A stretch of 53,161 nucleotides of DNA from an uncultured Acetatifactor sp. (GTDB lineage: Bacteria > Bacillota > Clostridia > Lachnospirales > Lachnospiraceae), in contig CAJUIA010000030.1 in the NCBI GenBank assembly GCA_910586485.1, forward strand, positions 1 through 53,161, read 5' to 3'. The notes under the pieces were generated by a model. The model was not told the DNA's origin and searched no databases. It was given only the letters and a program-made list of their open reading frames with translations. This document shows positions 8,018-16,237 of the stretch, piece after piece. The translations under genes and the position numbers were made by a program. Each line of letters opens with the position of its first letter. Positions within the stretch are counted from its first letter, which is position 1.

Positions 8018-10480
8018 ATGGATATTATATTGAAAATCAAAGAAGAGCTGAAGGTTGAAAAGTGGCAGGTTGAGGCGGCGGTAAAGCTGATCGACGAGGG
8101 AAATACCATCCCCTTCATCTCACGATACAGAAAGGAGGTCACGGGCTCTCTCAATGACGAGCAGCTGCGTGACCTTCACGAGCGCCTTGTATATTTGCGC
8201 AATCTGGAAGAGAAAAAGGAACAGGTCTTAAGCAGCATTGAAGAGCAGGGAAAGCTGACGGAGGAGCTGAGGGCAAAAGTTCTGGCGGCAGAGACGCTGG
8301 TGGCAGTGGAGGATCTTTACCGTCCCTATCGTCCGAAGCGGAAAACCAGAGCCAGCGTGGCAAAGGAAAAAGGTCTGGAGGGGCTGGCAGAGTATATTCT
8401 GGCCCAGAGCGCAGAGGCACCCGTGTTGGAGGAGGCAGTAAAATACGTTACCGCGGAGGGTGTGGAAGAGGAAAAAAGTGTAAAGACGCCGGAAGAAGCA
8501 CTGCAGGGCGCGAAGGACATTATAGCGGAGAGTATTTCTGACAATGCGGATTATCGGAGCTATATCAGAGAGCTGACCATGGACGAGGGCATTGTTACAA
8601 GCACGGCAAAGGACGAAAAGGTCCAGAGCGTTTATGAAACCTATTATAATTTTGAAGAGCCGGTGAAAAAAATAGCGGGCCATCGGATTCTGGCACTGAA
8701 CAGGGGAGAGGCGGAGAAGATGCTGACCGTTAAGGTGAATGCTCCCCAGGAACGTATTTTACAGTATCTTGCCAAGAAAAACATCATATCCGATAATCCA
8801 TACACCAGCCCGGTACTGCAGGAGGTCATTGCAGACAGCTATGAACGTTTGATAGCACCTGCTATTGAAAGAGAAATCCGGAATGCCCTGACCGAGAAGG
8901 CAGAGGATGGTGCCATCAGTGTCTTTGGGAAAAACCTGGAGCAGCTGCTACTGCAGCCGCCCATTGCCGGCAAGGTGGTCCTCGGATGGGATCCGGCTTT
9001 TCGCACAGGCTGTAAGCTGGCAGTGGTGGATCCCACGGGAAAGGTGCTGGATACAAAGGTGATTTATCCCACGGCGCCTCAGAATAAGGTGGAGGAAGCT
9101 AAGGCAGAGTTAAAAAAGCTGATTAAAAAATATCAGGTGGATTTAATTTCTGTCGGAAACGGCACGGCATCCAGGGAGTCGGAGCAGGTGATCGTGGAGC
9201 TGTTGAAGGAGCTGGACAGACCAGTGCAGTATGTTATAGTCAACGAGGCAGGTGCCAGCGTTTACTCCGCAAGCAAGCTGGCAACAGAAGAATTTCCTAA
9301 CTTTGACGTGGGGCAGCGGAGTGCGGCATCCATAGCCAGGAGGCTTCAGGACCCGTTGGCTGAGTTGGTCAAGATTGATCCTAAGTCTATTGGCGTGGGA
9401 CAGTACCAGCATGATATGAATCAGAAAAAGCTGGGTGAGGCCTTAAACGGTGTGGTGGAGGACAGCGTGAATAAGGTGGGGGTGGATCTGAATACAGCTT
9501 CCGTATCCCTGCTGGAGTATATCTCCGGCATTACGAAAACGATTGCTAAAAACATTGTGGATTATCGGGAGGCAAATGGCAGGTTTACCAATCGAAAGCA
9601 GCTTTTAAAGGTTGCCAAGCTGGGACCTAAGGCTTTTGAGCAGTGTGCCGGATTTATGCGGATCTTAGACGGTGATAATCCCTTGGATGCCACCAGTGTT
9701 CATCCCGAATCCTATGAGGCGGCAGAGAAGCTTTTGGATAAGCTGGGGATGACAATGGAGGATGTGCGCAAATCCGCTCAGAAAGCGGCTTCCATAAGTA
9801 AGACATCTGTGTCAGAAAGCAATATGACAGATAAAATGTCAGCTGTGTCAGGTAAGGGAAAAACGATGCAGGGAGAGGCAGCAATGCGGAGGGGCCGTGA
9901 GCAGCAGAAAAACATACAGGTAAGAAATACGAATACTGCTATGGGAAAGGCTCTTGCGGCAGCTATGGGAAATACTATGGGAAAGACCGATTTGGTCAAC
10001 GACAGGGGAAGCAGTATGACGAAATCTGCAGGAACAGTATCCGAAGGCGGAATGGCGGGCGGTGCGGCAGTGTCCGGTTTGGAAAAGCGGATCAGGGATA
10101 AGAAGCTGCTGGCGGAAGAGCTTGGAATCGGGGAAATCACTTTGGTAGACATTCTGCGGGAATTAGAGAAGCCTGCCCGTGATCCCAGAGACGATATGCC
10201 CAAGCCGATCCTGCGCAGTGATGTACTGGATATGAAGGATTTGAAGCCGGGAATGATATTGAAGGGGACTGTGCGCAATGTCATTGATTTTGGGGCATTT
10301 GTGGATATAGGCGTTCACCAGGACGGCTTAGTACATATCTCACAGATTACGGACCGTTATATCAAGCATCCCCTGGAGGCGGTAAGCGTAGGGGACATTG
10401 TGGAGGTCCAGGTGCTTTCCGTGGATACCGCAAAGAAAAGAATTTCCCTGACAATGAAAATCAATCAGAATCAGAAGTAA
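8018..10480 (+). CDS. tex: S1 RNA-binding protein Tex, with a long internal insertion
   Basis: Tex is a nucleic-acid-binding factor linked to transcription and RNA handling. The 820 residues contain the Tex N-terminal helices, the YqgF-like RNase H fold (VVLGWDPAFRTGCKLAVVD), the helix-hairpin-helix part (SVSLLEYISGITKTIAKN) and a C-terminal S1 domain from about residue 740 (LKPGMILKGTVRNVIDFGAF). Family members are usually about 715-780 residues. The excess here is a region of about 95 residues (roughly 594-688), rich in Met, Gly, Ala, Ser, Thr and Asn, between the HhH and S1 parts. It is in frame and uninterrupted. GGGGAG precedes the ATG. The PAP2 gene follows 20 nt downstream and may share the transcript. 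Confidence 0.95.
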   Translation: MDIILKIKEELKVEKWQVEAAVKLIDEGNTIPFISRYRKEVTGSLNDEQLRDLHERLVYLRNLEEKKEQVLSSIEEQGKLTEELRAKVLAAETLVAVEDLYRPYRPKRKTRASVAKEKGLEGLAEYILAQSAEAPVLEEAVKYVTAEGVEEEKSVKTPEEALQGAKDIIAESISDNADYRSYIRELTMDEGIVTSTAKDEKVQSVYETYYNFEEPVKKIAGHRILALNRGEAEKMLTVKVNAPQERILQYLAKKNIISDNPYTSPVLQEVIADSYERLIAPAIEREIRNALTEKAEDGAISVFGKNLEQLLLQPPIAGKVVLGWDPAFRTGCKLAVVDPTGKVLDTKVIYPTAPQNKVEEAKAELKKLIKKYQVDLISVGNGTASRESEQVIVELLKELDRPVQYVIVNEAGASVYSASKLATEEFPNFDVGQRSAASIARRLQDPLAELVKIDPKSIGVGQYQHDMNQKKLGEALNGVVEDSVNKVGVDLNTASVSLLEYISGITKTIAKNIVDYREANGRFTNRKQLLKVAKLGPKAFEQCAGFMRILDGDNPLDATSVHPESYEAAEKLLDKLGMTMEDVRKSAQKAASISKTSVSESNMTDKMSAVSGKGKTMQGEAAMRRGREQQKNIQVRNTNTAMGKALAAAMGNTMGKTDLVNDRGSSMTKSAGTVSEGGMAGGAAVSGLEKRIRDKKLLAEELGIGEITLVDILRELEKPARDPRDDMPKPILRSDVLDMKDLKPGMILKGTVRNVIDFGAFVDIGVHQDGLVHISQITDRYIKHPLEAVSVGDIVEVQVLSVDTAKKRISLTMKINQNQK

Positions 10481-10500
10481 GAAAAATCAGAGGGAGACAG

Positions 10501-11454
10501 ATGCCGGAGAAAAAGAAACGATTGTTATTTATAGTGAGCTTGACAGGTGTATTTGGAATTTTGCTGGGGCTGGCCACCGTGTTTGACCTTCAGGTGAGCC
10601 ATATACTGGCAGACGGAAATCTGACAGAGGGCAGATATTATTCGGTAAATGTTCTCTGTAATCTTGTAGAGATTGCCGGTGCCTGGCCCATATGGACTGC
10701 CGCCGTTTTTGCGGCTTCGGTGCTGACGGTTTATTTCTGGGCAGGAGGCGGTATACGAAGAAGCTTCAGCCTTTTCTTCTTTTGCCTGTCTACGGTTTGT
10801 GCTGCTCTTTTGCTGCGGGACGGATTAAAATATGCCTTTCGTATTTATGAAAGGGAAGAGCTTCTGGAGGGACCGGGAACCTGGCTGGTATCCGTTGTCT
10901 TTGGCCTGGCAGTGGCCATAGTCGTTTTAAAGCTGACAGGGGAATGGATGAAACGAAATCTTGAACGGCTGCTGCCCTTTGCGCTGGCGATCGTGTGCTG
11001 TTGCTCCTGCTTTTTTCTCATTGAGCTGATCAAATCGCCCATGGGAAGAATGCGCTATCGGGGGATGCACCTGCTGGGGGATACTTCCTGCTATACGCCC
11101 TGGTATCAAAAAAGCGCTGCCGGGGAACTGCTTACCGGCAGCGGACTTGTAAAGGATTGCTTTAAATCATTTCCTTCGGGGCATACCTTTTCGGCAGGAA
11201 TGTCCTATATACTCATGATGCTGCCGGATGTATTTCCGAAATTCAGAAGGAAGACGGGTAAAATACTTTGCTGCGTGATTCCTGTCTGTTATACGGGGTT
11301 TGTGGGAATTTTCAGAATTGCGGCGGGAGCGCACTTTTTCAGCGACGTGCTGGTGGGAGGAACGCTGGCATATGTGGCAGTACTGGTTTTTAAGTATGTA
11401 TTTCTTGGGAGAGAAAAGCAGAGGATTAAGCTGTCCGGCGGGAGAGCAGCGTGA
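10501..11454 (+). CDS. PAP2-superfamily membrane phosphatase
   Basis: A 317-residue polytopic protein with about seven hydrophobic segments. The phosphatase signature is split in the usual way: KSFPSGHTFSAG for the second motif and RIAAGAHFFSDVLVGG for the third, with GRMRYRG in the position of the first. The catalytic His residues of motifs 2 and 3 are present. Family members dephosphorylate lipid phosphates such as phosphatidic acid or undecaprenyl pyrophosphate at the membrane outer face; the substrate here cannot be told. GAGGGAGA precedes the ATG. The gene ends at the start of a long hairpin array and converges on the glucosidase gene. Confidence 0.88.
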   Translation: MPEKKKRLLFIVSLTGVFGILLGLATVFDLQVSHILADGNLTEGRYYSVNVLCNLVEIAGAWPIWTAAVFAASVLTVYFWAGGGIRRSFSLFFFCLSTVCAALLLRDGLKYAFRIYEREELLEGPGTWLVSVVFGLAVAIVVLKLTGEWMKRNLERLLPFALAIVCCCSCFFLIELIKSPMGRMRYRGMHLLGDTSCYTPWYQKSAAGELLTGSGLVKDCFKSFPSGHTFSAGMSYILMMLPDVFPKFRRKTGKILCCVIPVCYTGFVGIFRIAAGAHFFSDVLVGGTLAYVAVLVFKYVFLGREKQRIKLSGGRAA

Positions 11455-11629
11455 AGAGAACTTCTAACTGCCTTTGGCAGTTTTTGCTCATGCAAAAAGC
11501 CTGATTCTCAGGCTTGGGCATTTCGCAAAGAAGTTCTATGCTTCACGCTGAAGAATGCCTGAAATGCGGCATTCTTCACATGCCAACTTGTTGGCCTTGG
11601 GATTTTATGTCGCAGCCTTGCTGCGACAT
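11448..11629 (+). repeat. Composite multi-hairpin intergenic element (copy 1)
   Basis: An outer stem pairs AGCGTGAAG (11448-11456) and AGAACTTCT (11457-11465) with AGAAGTTCT (11529-11537) and CTTCACGCT (11541-11549). Inside lie three small hairpins (ACTGCC/GGCAGT, TTGC/GCAA, AGCCTG/CAGGCT). Three more follow: GAAGAATGCC/GGCATTCTTC (11550-11577, 8-nt loop), GCCAA/TTGGC (11582-11595) and ATGTCGCAG/CTGCGACAT (11607-11629). The outer stem and the first following hairpin match the element at 51425-51519. It lies between two convergent genes and may also serve as a transcript end. Confidence 0.85.
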
Positions 11630-11657
11630 GGAGGTTATTATAAAAATGGCTGATTAC

Positions 11658-13196
11658 TCAAAGCTTAATAAAGCTGACTGAGCAGGGCGGCACCATCCAG
11701 GCGCTGCCTTCTTTTTTTGCCGGCGCACCGCAGGAGTAAAGAAGCTCTCCTTCAGGCAGTACACTCTCGAAGCTTTCGGCTCTGGAGGCGGGATTTACAA
11801 TAATCAAAATCCGTTCACTGTCTGCGCTTCTAAGGTAAGCCAGCGGATAGGCGTTTTCTTCGGCGTGGACAAATTCGATTTCCCCTCTGCTTTGCAGAGC
11901 AGGGTGAGCCTGTCGGATGGCGATCAGCTTTTTTACCTCATGATACAGGGAGTTTTCAGCGGTCAGCTGGGCCTCCACGGTAGGCCTGTCAGGGGCATCA
12001 TCCATTTTGATGTACAGCTTTTCGGCGGGAGCGCTGCTGAAGCCGGCGTTTGCCGTATTGTCCCACTGCATGGGGGAACGGGAGCCCGTCCGGTTATATC
12101 CGCCTTCCACGGAGCTTAAGCCCTCCACATAGCGCATGCCGATTTCATCGCCATAATAGATAAAGGGGGCGCCGGGCATGGAAAGCAGGAAACCGAAGGC
12201 AAGCTTCATTTCATCCGGACTTAAAAGCCGGGCCAGCCGGTCCATGTCGTGATTGCCGGAGGGGATACAGATCAGCCCCTTTTTTTCGGACTTATCATAA
12301 TTTTCCCGGTATTTTTTTACAAAGGCTGACACATCACCCCGGCCTTCGGAGGAAAAGAAGGGGTGTTCACAGCGGAAAAGATCATTATAGCGGGAGGGAC
12401 CGAAATGCAGCAGAAAATCCATGTGAAAGCCTCCCTGAAGAGATTTGTCCGGCTCGCCCCACTCGGACACAAAGGCTGCCTCAGGAAACTCTCTGTCCAA
12501 AAAGGTGCGGACCTTCTGCCAGAGGGCAATGGTGCCCTTGCCTTCCTCATCATTTTTAACCAGGGAGCCGGCCATATCCACCCGAAAACCGTCGCAGCCC
12601 ATAGAAAGCCAGAAGCGGATCACGTCCAGCATGGCGTTTAAGGTGGCCCTGGGGCCTTCGTCCTCTGGGGATTGCTGCCAGGGCCGGGTGATCTTGTAAT
12701 AACCGTAGTTCAGGGCGGGCTGCATGGAAAAGAAGTTTAGGGCCACGGCGCCGTCCCTGGGGGAGATGCCCCTGAGGCAGCCCATATTTTCGGGAGCTTC
12801 CCAGACGTTGTCTGTCCAGATGTAACGATCCGTATATTGGTTTTTCTCCGCTTTCATGGATTCCAGGAACCATTTATGCTCTACGGAGGTGTGACCGGGA
12901 ACCAGATCCAGCAGCACATGAATGCCCCGGCTGTGTGCTTCGGCAAACAGCTGTTTTAAATCTTCGTTGGTGCCGTATCTGGGGGCGACAGTATCATAAT
13001 CTGCCACATCATATCCGGCGTCTCCGAAGGGAGACAGGAAGCAGGGATTGATCCAGATGGCATTACAGCCAAGCTCACGGATATAGTCCAGACGTCTGAT
13101 AATTCCCTGAAAATCGCCGATGCCGTCCGCATTGGTATCCTGAAAGGATTGAGGATAGATTTCATAAAAAACTGCATTGTCCAGCCATTTAGGCAT
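11658..13196 (-). CDS. GH13-family alpha-glucosidase / oligo-1,6-glucosidase-like enzyme
   Basis: A cytoplasmic glycoside hydrolase of 512 residues acting on alpha-glucosidic bonds of imported malto- or isomalto-oligosaccharides. The conserved GH13 regions are complete: DLVPGHTS near residue 98, GFRVDMAG with nucleophile Asp207, FVSEWGEP with acid/base Glu245, and GNHDMDR with Asp317. An N-terminal barrel and a short C-terminal beta domain are as usual. No signal peptide. I start at ATG 13196 (MPKWLDNAVFYEIYPQSF), which has AAAGGAGG 7 nt upstream; the longer frame would translate the operator and promoter. The exact substrate cannot be told from sequence. The gene stands alone and is probably controlled by a LacI/GalR-type regulator through the palindrome at 13213-13224. 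Confidence 0.92.
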   Translation of the reverse strand: MPKWLDNAVFYEIYPQSFQDTNADGIGDFQGIIRRLDYIRELGCNAIWINPCFLSPFGDAGYDVADYDTVAPRYGTNEDLKQLFAEAHSRGIHVLLDLVPGHTSVEHKWFLESMKAEKNQYTDRYIWTDNVWEAPENMGCLRGISPRDGAVALNFFSMQPALNYGYYKITRPWQQSPEDEGPRATLNAMLDVIRFWLSMGCDGFRVDMAGSLVKNDEEGKGTIALWQKVRTFLDREFPEAAFVSEWGEPDKSLQGGFHMDFLLHFGPSRYNDLFRCEHPFFSSEGRGDVSAFVKKYRENYDKSEKKGLICIPSGNHDMDRLARLLSPDEMKLAFGFLLSMPGAPFIYYGDEIGMRYVEGLSSVEGGYNRTGSRSPMQWDNTANAGFSSAPAEKLYIKMDDAPDRPTVEAQLTAENSLYHEVKKLIAIRQAHPALQSRGEIEFVHAEENAYPLAYLRSADSERILIIVNPASRAESFESVLPEGELLYSCGAPAKKEGSAWMVPPCSVSFIKL

Positions 13197-13212
13197 AAGT
13201 ATGTCCTCCTTT

Positions 13213-13224
13213 GAAAACGTTTTC
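13213..13224. promoter_or_regulatory. LacI/GalR-type operator upstream of the glucosidase
   Basis: GAAAACGTTTTC is a perfect 12-bp palindrome centred on CG, the hallmark of LacI/GalR-family operators and close to CcpA cre sites. It lies 17 nt before the GH13 start codon and downstream of a likely -10 (TATGAT on the minus strand, 13240-13245). Repression by blocking transcription is therefore plausible. The regulator is not in this window. Confidence 0.7.
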
Positions 13225-13331
13225 TGAAAAGATAGATTTATCATACCTCTTTTCCGGTAATTTTTCCAGAGGTTTTTAAATCAAAATATTTTGGCTGACA
13301 AGTAGCGGAGGCGGCTATTTTTTTGGTAACT

Positions 13332-13360
13332 GCATATTTTATCTGCCTGTGTGAATAATA
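13332..13360 (+). promoter_or_regulatory. Possible forespore (sigma-G/F type) promoter of spoVAB
   Basis: GCATA (13332-13336), 17-nt spacer, AATAATA (13354-13360). This resembles the sigma-G pattern GHATR-N17/18-CATAMTA with one -10 mismatch. Its position before a spoVA gene fits known forespore expression of that group. Confidence 0.4.
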
Positions 13361-13426
13361 ATTGCGAAAAGATTGTGAGCCGCCAATTTGTGTCTGCGGT
13401 CCAAATTTGCCGGATTACGGAAAGGT

Positions 13427-13918
13427 ATGGTTATTAAGGTGAGAGAGCTTTTGCTGATCATTGCCGGAGCCAGCTATGGGTTTCTGGCGGCGGCAGGTGT
13501 GTTTACGGTCTTGGCGGCCGTGGGACTGGTCCCCAGATTTGCCTGCAAGACGCATACTGCCGGAAAAGTGATGCTGTATGAGGAAGCCGTGATTTTCGGG
13601 ACAATCAGCGGCGCCATCCTCAGTATTTTCTCCAGGTATTGTCAGTTTGGCGCCTGGTGGCAGGAGCGGTTTCCGGATGGTCAGAGGCTGTTAAGTATAA
13701 TCGGCGGATCCTGGCAGGCTGTTTTCGGCCTGTTTGCCGGAATGTTTGTGGGGTGCCTTGCCTTAGCTATTGCGGAGATGCTTGACAGTATCCCGATTCT
13801 GGCCAGGCGGATTTCCTTCAGGCATGGAATCGGACTGGCAGTATTAAGTATGGCGGCAGGAAAGCTATGCGGGTCGCTGCTTTACTTTTTGACGGAATTT
13901 CATCGGACCGCCGCATAA
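13427..13918 (+). CDS. spoVAB: Stage V sporulation protein AB
   Basis: SpoVAB is an inner-membrane protein of the developing spore that belongs to the SpoVA system, which handles Ca-dipicolinic acid. The product (163 residues from ATG 13427) matches the family along its length: GFLAAAGVFTVLAAVGLVPR, then a loop with YEEAVIFGT, and AEMLDSIPILARRI near the end, with four hydrophobic segments. GGAAAGG ends 1 nt before ATG 13427, which is too close, so GTG 13439 four codons later may be the real start. spoVAA follows after 137 nt. The order AB-AA is the reverse of the Bacillus order AA-AB. Confidence 0.85.
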   Translation: MVIKVRELLLIIAGASYGFLAAAGVFTVLAAVGLVPRFACKTHTAGKVMLYEEAVIFGTISGAILSIFSRYCQFGAWWQERFPDGQRLLSIIGGSWQAVFGLFAGMFVGCLALAIAEMLDSIPILARRISFRHGIGLAVLSMAAGKLCGSLLYFLTEFHRTAA

Positions 13919-13924
13919 GGCGAA

Positions 13925-14010
13925 AGATTGAAAATTAACATTTTCAATCTCGGAATTTGTGACGCTGCGCGTCCCAAAGTTCCCACAAATTTAGATGCCG
14001 CTTGCGCGGC
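13925..14010 (+). repeat. Three-hairpin element between spoVAB and spoVAA
   Basis: AGATTGAAAA (13925-13934) pairs perfectly with TTTTCAATCT (13941-13950). AATTTGTG (13954-13961) pairs with CACAAATT (13984-13991) and encloses GACGC/GCGTC. GCCGC (13997-14001) pairs with GCGGC (14006-14010). No T-run follows, so this is a structured spacer inside a probable operon rather than a clear terminator. Confidence 0.75.
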
Positions 14011-14055
14011 GGAATGAGAGGAAAGATGAGATAGCATGGAAGGAAGCATGAGAAA

Positions 14056-14685
14056 ATGTCTAATGTGACGGTTTATTTGAAATGTGAACGAAACGTTGAG
14101 GTACAGTCTCCGGATGTATTTTTGTCTGATGTGGGAGCGGTACGCTGTCAGGAAGCGGCACTGGCTGACAGACTGAAGGCCATCAAGGTACATCATTTTG
14201 CGCAAAACGATGCCAGGCGGTGCGTGATCAGTGTATTAAAGCTGGTGGAGCTGATGGAAAAGGAATGTCAGGATATCAGCGTGCAGGTCCTGGGGGAAAC
14301 GGATGTGCTGCTGGAATGGGTTAATGTTCACAGGCATAAGGGCTGGCAGCAATGGCTTCGCGGGGCACTGGTCTGTCTGGTAAGCTTTTTTGGGACGGCG
14401 TTCACCATCATGGCTTATCATAACGACGTGGGGATCAATAATGTTTTTACGCTTATTTATTCCATGGTAATGAACAAAGAACCTCAGGGGCTGAACATTT
14501 TGGAGGTATCTTATTCCGTCGGGCTTGCCGCCGGGATCATTGTATTTTTTAATCATGTGGGGGGCAGGCGGCTGACGAAGGATCCTACGCCCATTGAGGT
14601 ATCCATCCGCAATTATGAGGAAGAGGTGGATAAAGCGCTGATCGCCCAGGCGGGCCGGGAGGGCAAAGAGAAGGAAGCTAATTAA
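14056..14685 (+). CDS. spoVAA: Stage V sporulation protein AA
   Basis: SpoVAA is a membrane protein of the spore SpoVA system. Residues 1-95 form the cytoplasmic part (TVYLKCERNVEVQSPDVF and QDISVQVLGETDVLLEW). Two membrane segments follow, and the most diagnostic stretch is YSVGLAAGIIVFFNHVGGRR, then DPTPIEVSIRNYEEEVD, which closely parallels Bacillus SpoVAA. Length 209 residues is usual. GGAAGG lies about 11 nt before the ATG. The gene overlaps the end of the leftward YitT gene by 8 nt, tail to tail. spoVAC is in this window (20520-21005) but about 6 kb away, and no spoVAD or spoVAE is seen. Confidence 0.9.
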   Translation: MSNVTVYLKCERNVEVQSPDVFLSDVGAVRCQEAALADRLKAIKVHHFAQNDARRCVISVLKLVELMEKECQDISVQVLGETDVLLEWVNVHRHKGWQQWLRGALVCLVSFFGTAFTIMAYHNDVGINNVFTLIYSMVMNKEPQGLNILEVSYSVGLAAGIIVFFNHVGGRRLTKDPTPIEVSIRNYEEEVDKALIAQAGREGKEKEAN

Positions 14686-15544
14686 AGCCACGAAAGCCCT
14701 TGCCGATAATTTCACTGCTGTTTGTGATGGCAATAAACGCTCCGGGCTGTGTTTTGCGTATGAAATTACGTAATTCCACAGCCTGGCTTCGTTTCATGAT
14801 GGTGATAATGACTGTCTTTTCGTTGTGTTGATAGGCGCCCTCCGCCCGATAGATGGTTGCGCTGCGGTTTAGATGCTCCATGATATAGTCGCAAATGGGG
14901 GTGGGATTATCGCATATTATGGTAAAGCATTTACAGAGATTGATGTTTTCGATGACACCGTCTACCACGAGGGATTTTGCCAGCAGGCCGCAGAGTGAAC
15001 AAAGGCCGGTCTGGGCATCGAACACCAGGCAGGATGCGGCTACGATTCCAAGATCCACGAGAAACAACGCTGTGCCGATGTTGACGCGGGTATGCTTTTT
15101 TAAGATCATGGCGAGAATGTCTGTCCCGCCGCCGGAGGCACCTATATTGAAAAAGATGGCAGCACTGAAGGAAGGCAGAACGATGGCGAAGATCAGCTCC
15201 AAAACAGGTTCGCCTGTCAATGGCCGGCTCATGGGGAAGAGGACCTCCGCTGCAGACAGCCCCGCAGAGGTCAGCAGGCTTACATAAACGGTCTTGATGC
15301 CGGCGTCTTTTCCCAGAAAGATAAAGCCCAGCAGAAGCAGAGCCATATTGATGATAAAGGTGATGATGCCCGGCGTTGCGGGAGTGACGGCACTTAAGAC
15401 TATGGCAATGCCTGTGACACCGCCAAAGGAAAAGTTGTTGGGGAATTTAAAGAGGTAAATCCCTGTCACCAGAATGAAGGTGGCAGCGGTCAACAGCAGG
15501 TACTCTGAAACGGTCTGCCGAAGGCTCATCTTACTGTGGCGCAT
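14678..15544 (-). CDS. YitT-family membrane protein with C-terminal DUF2179 domain
   Basis: A 288-residue protein. About five to six membrane segments fill residues 10-205, including the family motif FPNNFSFGGVTGIAIV and IGASGGGTDILAMIL. The C-terminal 80 residues form the soluble DUF2179 domain (TIICDNPTPICDYIMEHLNR, ending with GAFIAITNSSEIIGKGFRG). The family's function is not established. AAAGGAG precedes the ATG, and a good promoter lies 39-67 nt upstream. It converges on spoVAA with an 8-nt overlap. Confidence 0.92.
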   Translation of the reverse strand: MRHSKMSLRQTVSEYLLLTAATFILVTGIYLFKFPNNFSFGGVTGIAIVLSAVTPATPGIITFIINMALLLLGFIFLGKDAGIKTVYVSLLTSAGLSAAEVLFPMSRPLTGEPVLELIFAIVLPSFSAAIFFNIGASGGGTDILAMILKKHTRVNIGTALFLVDLGIVAASCLVFDAQTGLCSLCGLLAKSLVVDGVIENINLCKCFTIICDNPTPICDYIMEHLNRSATIYRAEGAYQHNEKTVIITIMKRSQAVELRNFIRKTQPGAFIAITNSSEIIGKGFRGFN

Positions 15545-15582
15545 ATCAGAAACTCCTTTGCCTTTATCCTTGGAATAAGGTC

Positions 15583-15611
15583 ATTGTACCACTTTTTGCC
15601 CATCGGTGCAA
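15583..15611 (-). promoter_or_regulatory. Sigma-A promoter of the YitT-family gene
   Basis: Minus strand: TTGCAC, 17-nt spacer, TACAAT. It is followed about 30 nt later by AAAGGAG and the start codon at 15544. A small dyad (AAGGATA/TATCCTT, about 15621-15637) lies between it and the end of the XRE gene. Confidence 0.65.
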
Positions 15612-15665
15612 ATCCAGCCGAAGGATATTTTATCCTTATTTAAATAGATTTATATAGAATTTATT

Positions 15666-16013
15666 TTATATAGAAAAGCTCCGTAGCTTGCGCAGAGAAA
15701 CCAGAAAATCAATCAAGGTATTTAATTCTGCATCATTTAAGGTCTGGGCCAGATCGGAAATGCGTGAGCTGGACTCGGATTCGCCGACGGAGGGATTTTT
15801 GCCGAACAGGATATAATCTGCGGACAAACAAAAATGTTCGCAGAGCTTATATAAGGTTTCCTGTGACATCCCTTTTTTTCCGTTTTCGATTTCGGAGAGA
15901 AAGTTCACGGAAATGTCGATCATTTCCGCAAAATAAGCTTGTGTATAGTGATTCGATAAACGATAATTACGAACTCTTTCTCCAACGGCCAGTCTCAGCT
16001 CCAAAGCATCCAT
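15666..16013 (-). CDS. XRE-family transcriptional regulator
   Basis: A 115-residue DNA-binding protein. The helix-turn-helix occupies about residues 10-66 (YTQAYFAEMIDISVNFLSEI followed by ENGKKGMSQETLYKLCEHF). The C-terminal half is a short, probably dimerising helix region (LAQTLNDAELNTLIDFLVSL). AGGAGG lies before the ATG. It is divergent from the tandem surface-protein genes, and a perfect palindrome sits in the shared 224-nt intergenic region. Control of itself and of the surface proteins is a reasonable inference. Ligand, if any, unknown. Confidence 0.88.
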   Translation of the reverse strand: MDALELRLAVGERVRNYRLSNHYTQAYFAEMIDISVNFLSEIENGKKGMSQETLYKLCEHFCLSADYILFGKNPSVGESESSSRISDLAQTLNDAELNTLIDFLVSLRKLRSFSI

Positions 16014-16101
16014 TTCCCGCTTCCTCCTTATCTTTTCTTTATTCCTTTTCTTTATTCTACCCTGATTAGAATCCCATGAAGATTATCAAAAGATGTAATT
16101 A

Positions 16102-16118
16102 TTTCGCTATTAGCGAAA
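16102..16118. promoter_or_regulatory. Palindromic operator between the XRE gene and the surface-protein genes
   Basis: TTTCGCT-ATT-AGCGAAA, a perfect 7-bp inverted repeat with a 3-nt centre. It ends 7 nt before the -35 box of the rightward promoter and about 90 nt upstream of the XRE start, the expected place for an operator of the divergent regulator. Confidence 0.6.
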
Positions 16119-16125
16119 AAAATAC

Positions 16126-16154
16126 TTGCAAAATACAACAATAGATGTTATCAT
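16126..16154 (+). promoter_or_regulatory. Promoter of the first surface-protein gene
   Basis: TTGCAA (16126-16131), 17-nt spacer, TATCAT (16149-16154). It predicts a leader of about 75 nt before ATG 16238, which is preceded by AGAAAGGGAGAAGGAG. Confidence 0.65.
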
Positions 16155-16237
16155 GACTTTTGTGAAGCGAACTTGGCAGGGAACGATTCACAAAAATAAT
16201 TTACATTTTTATTTTAAGAAAGGGAGAAGGAGAAAAA

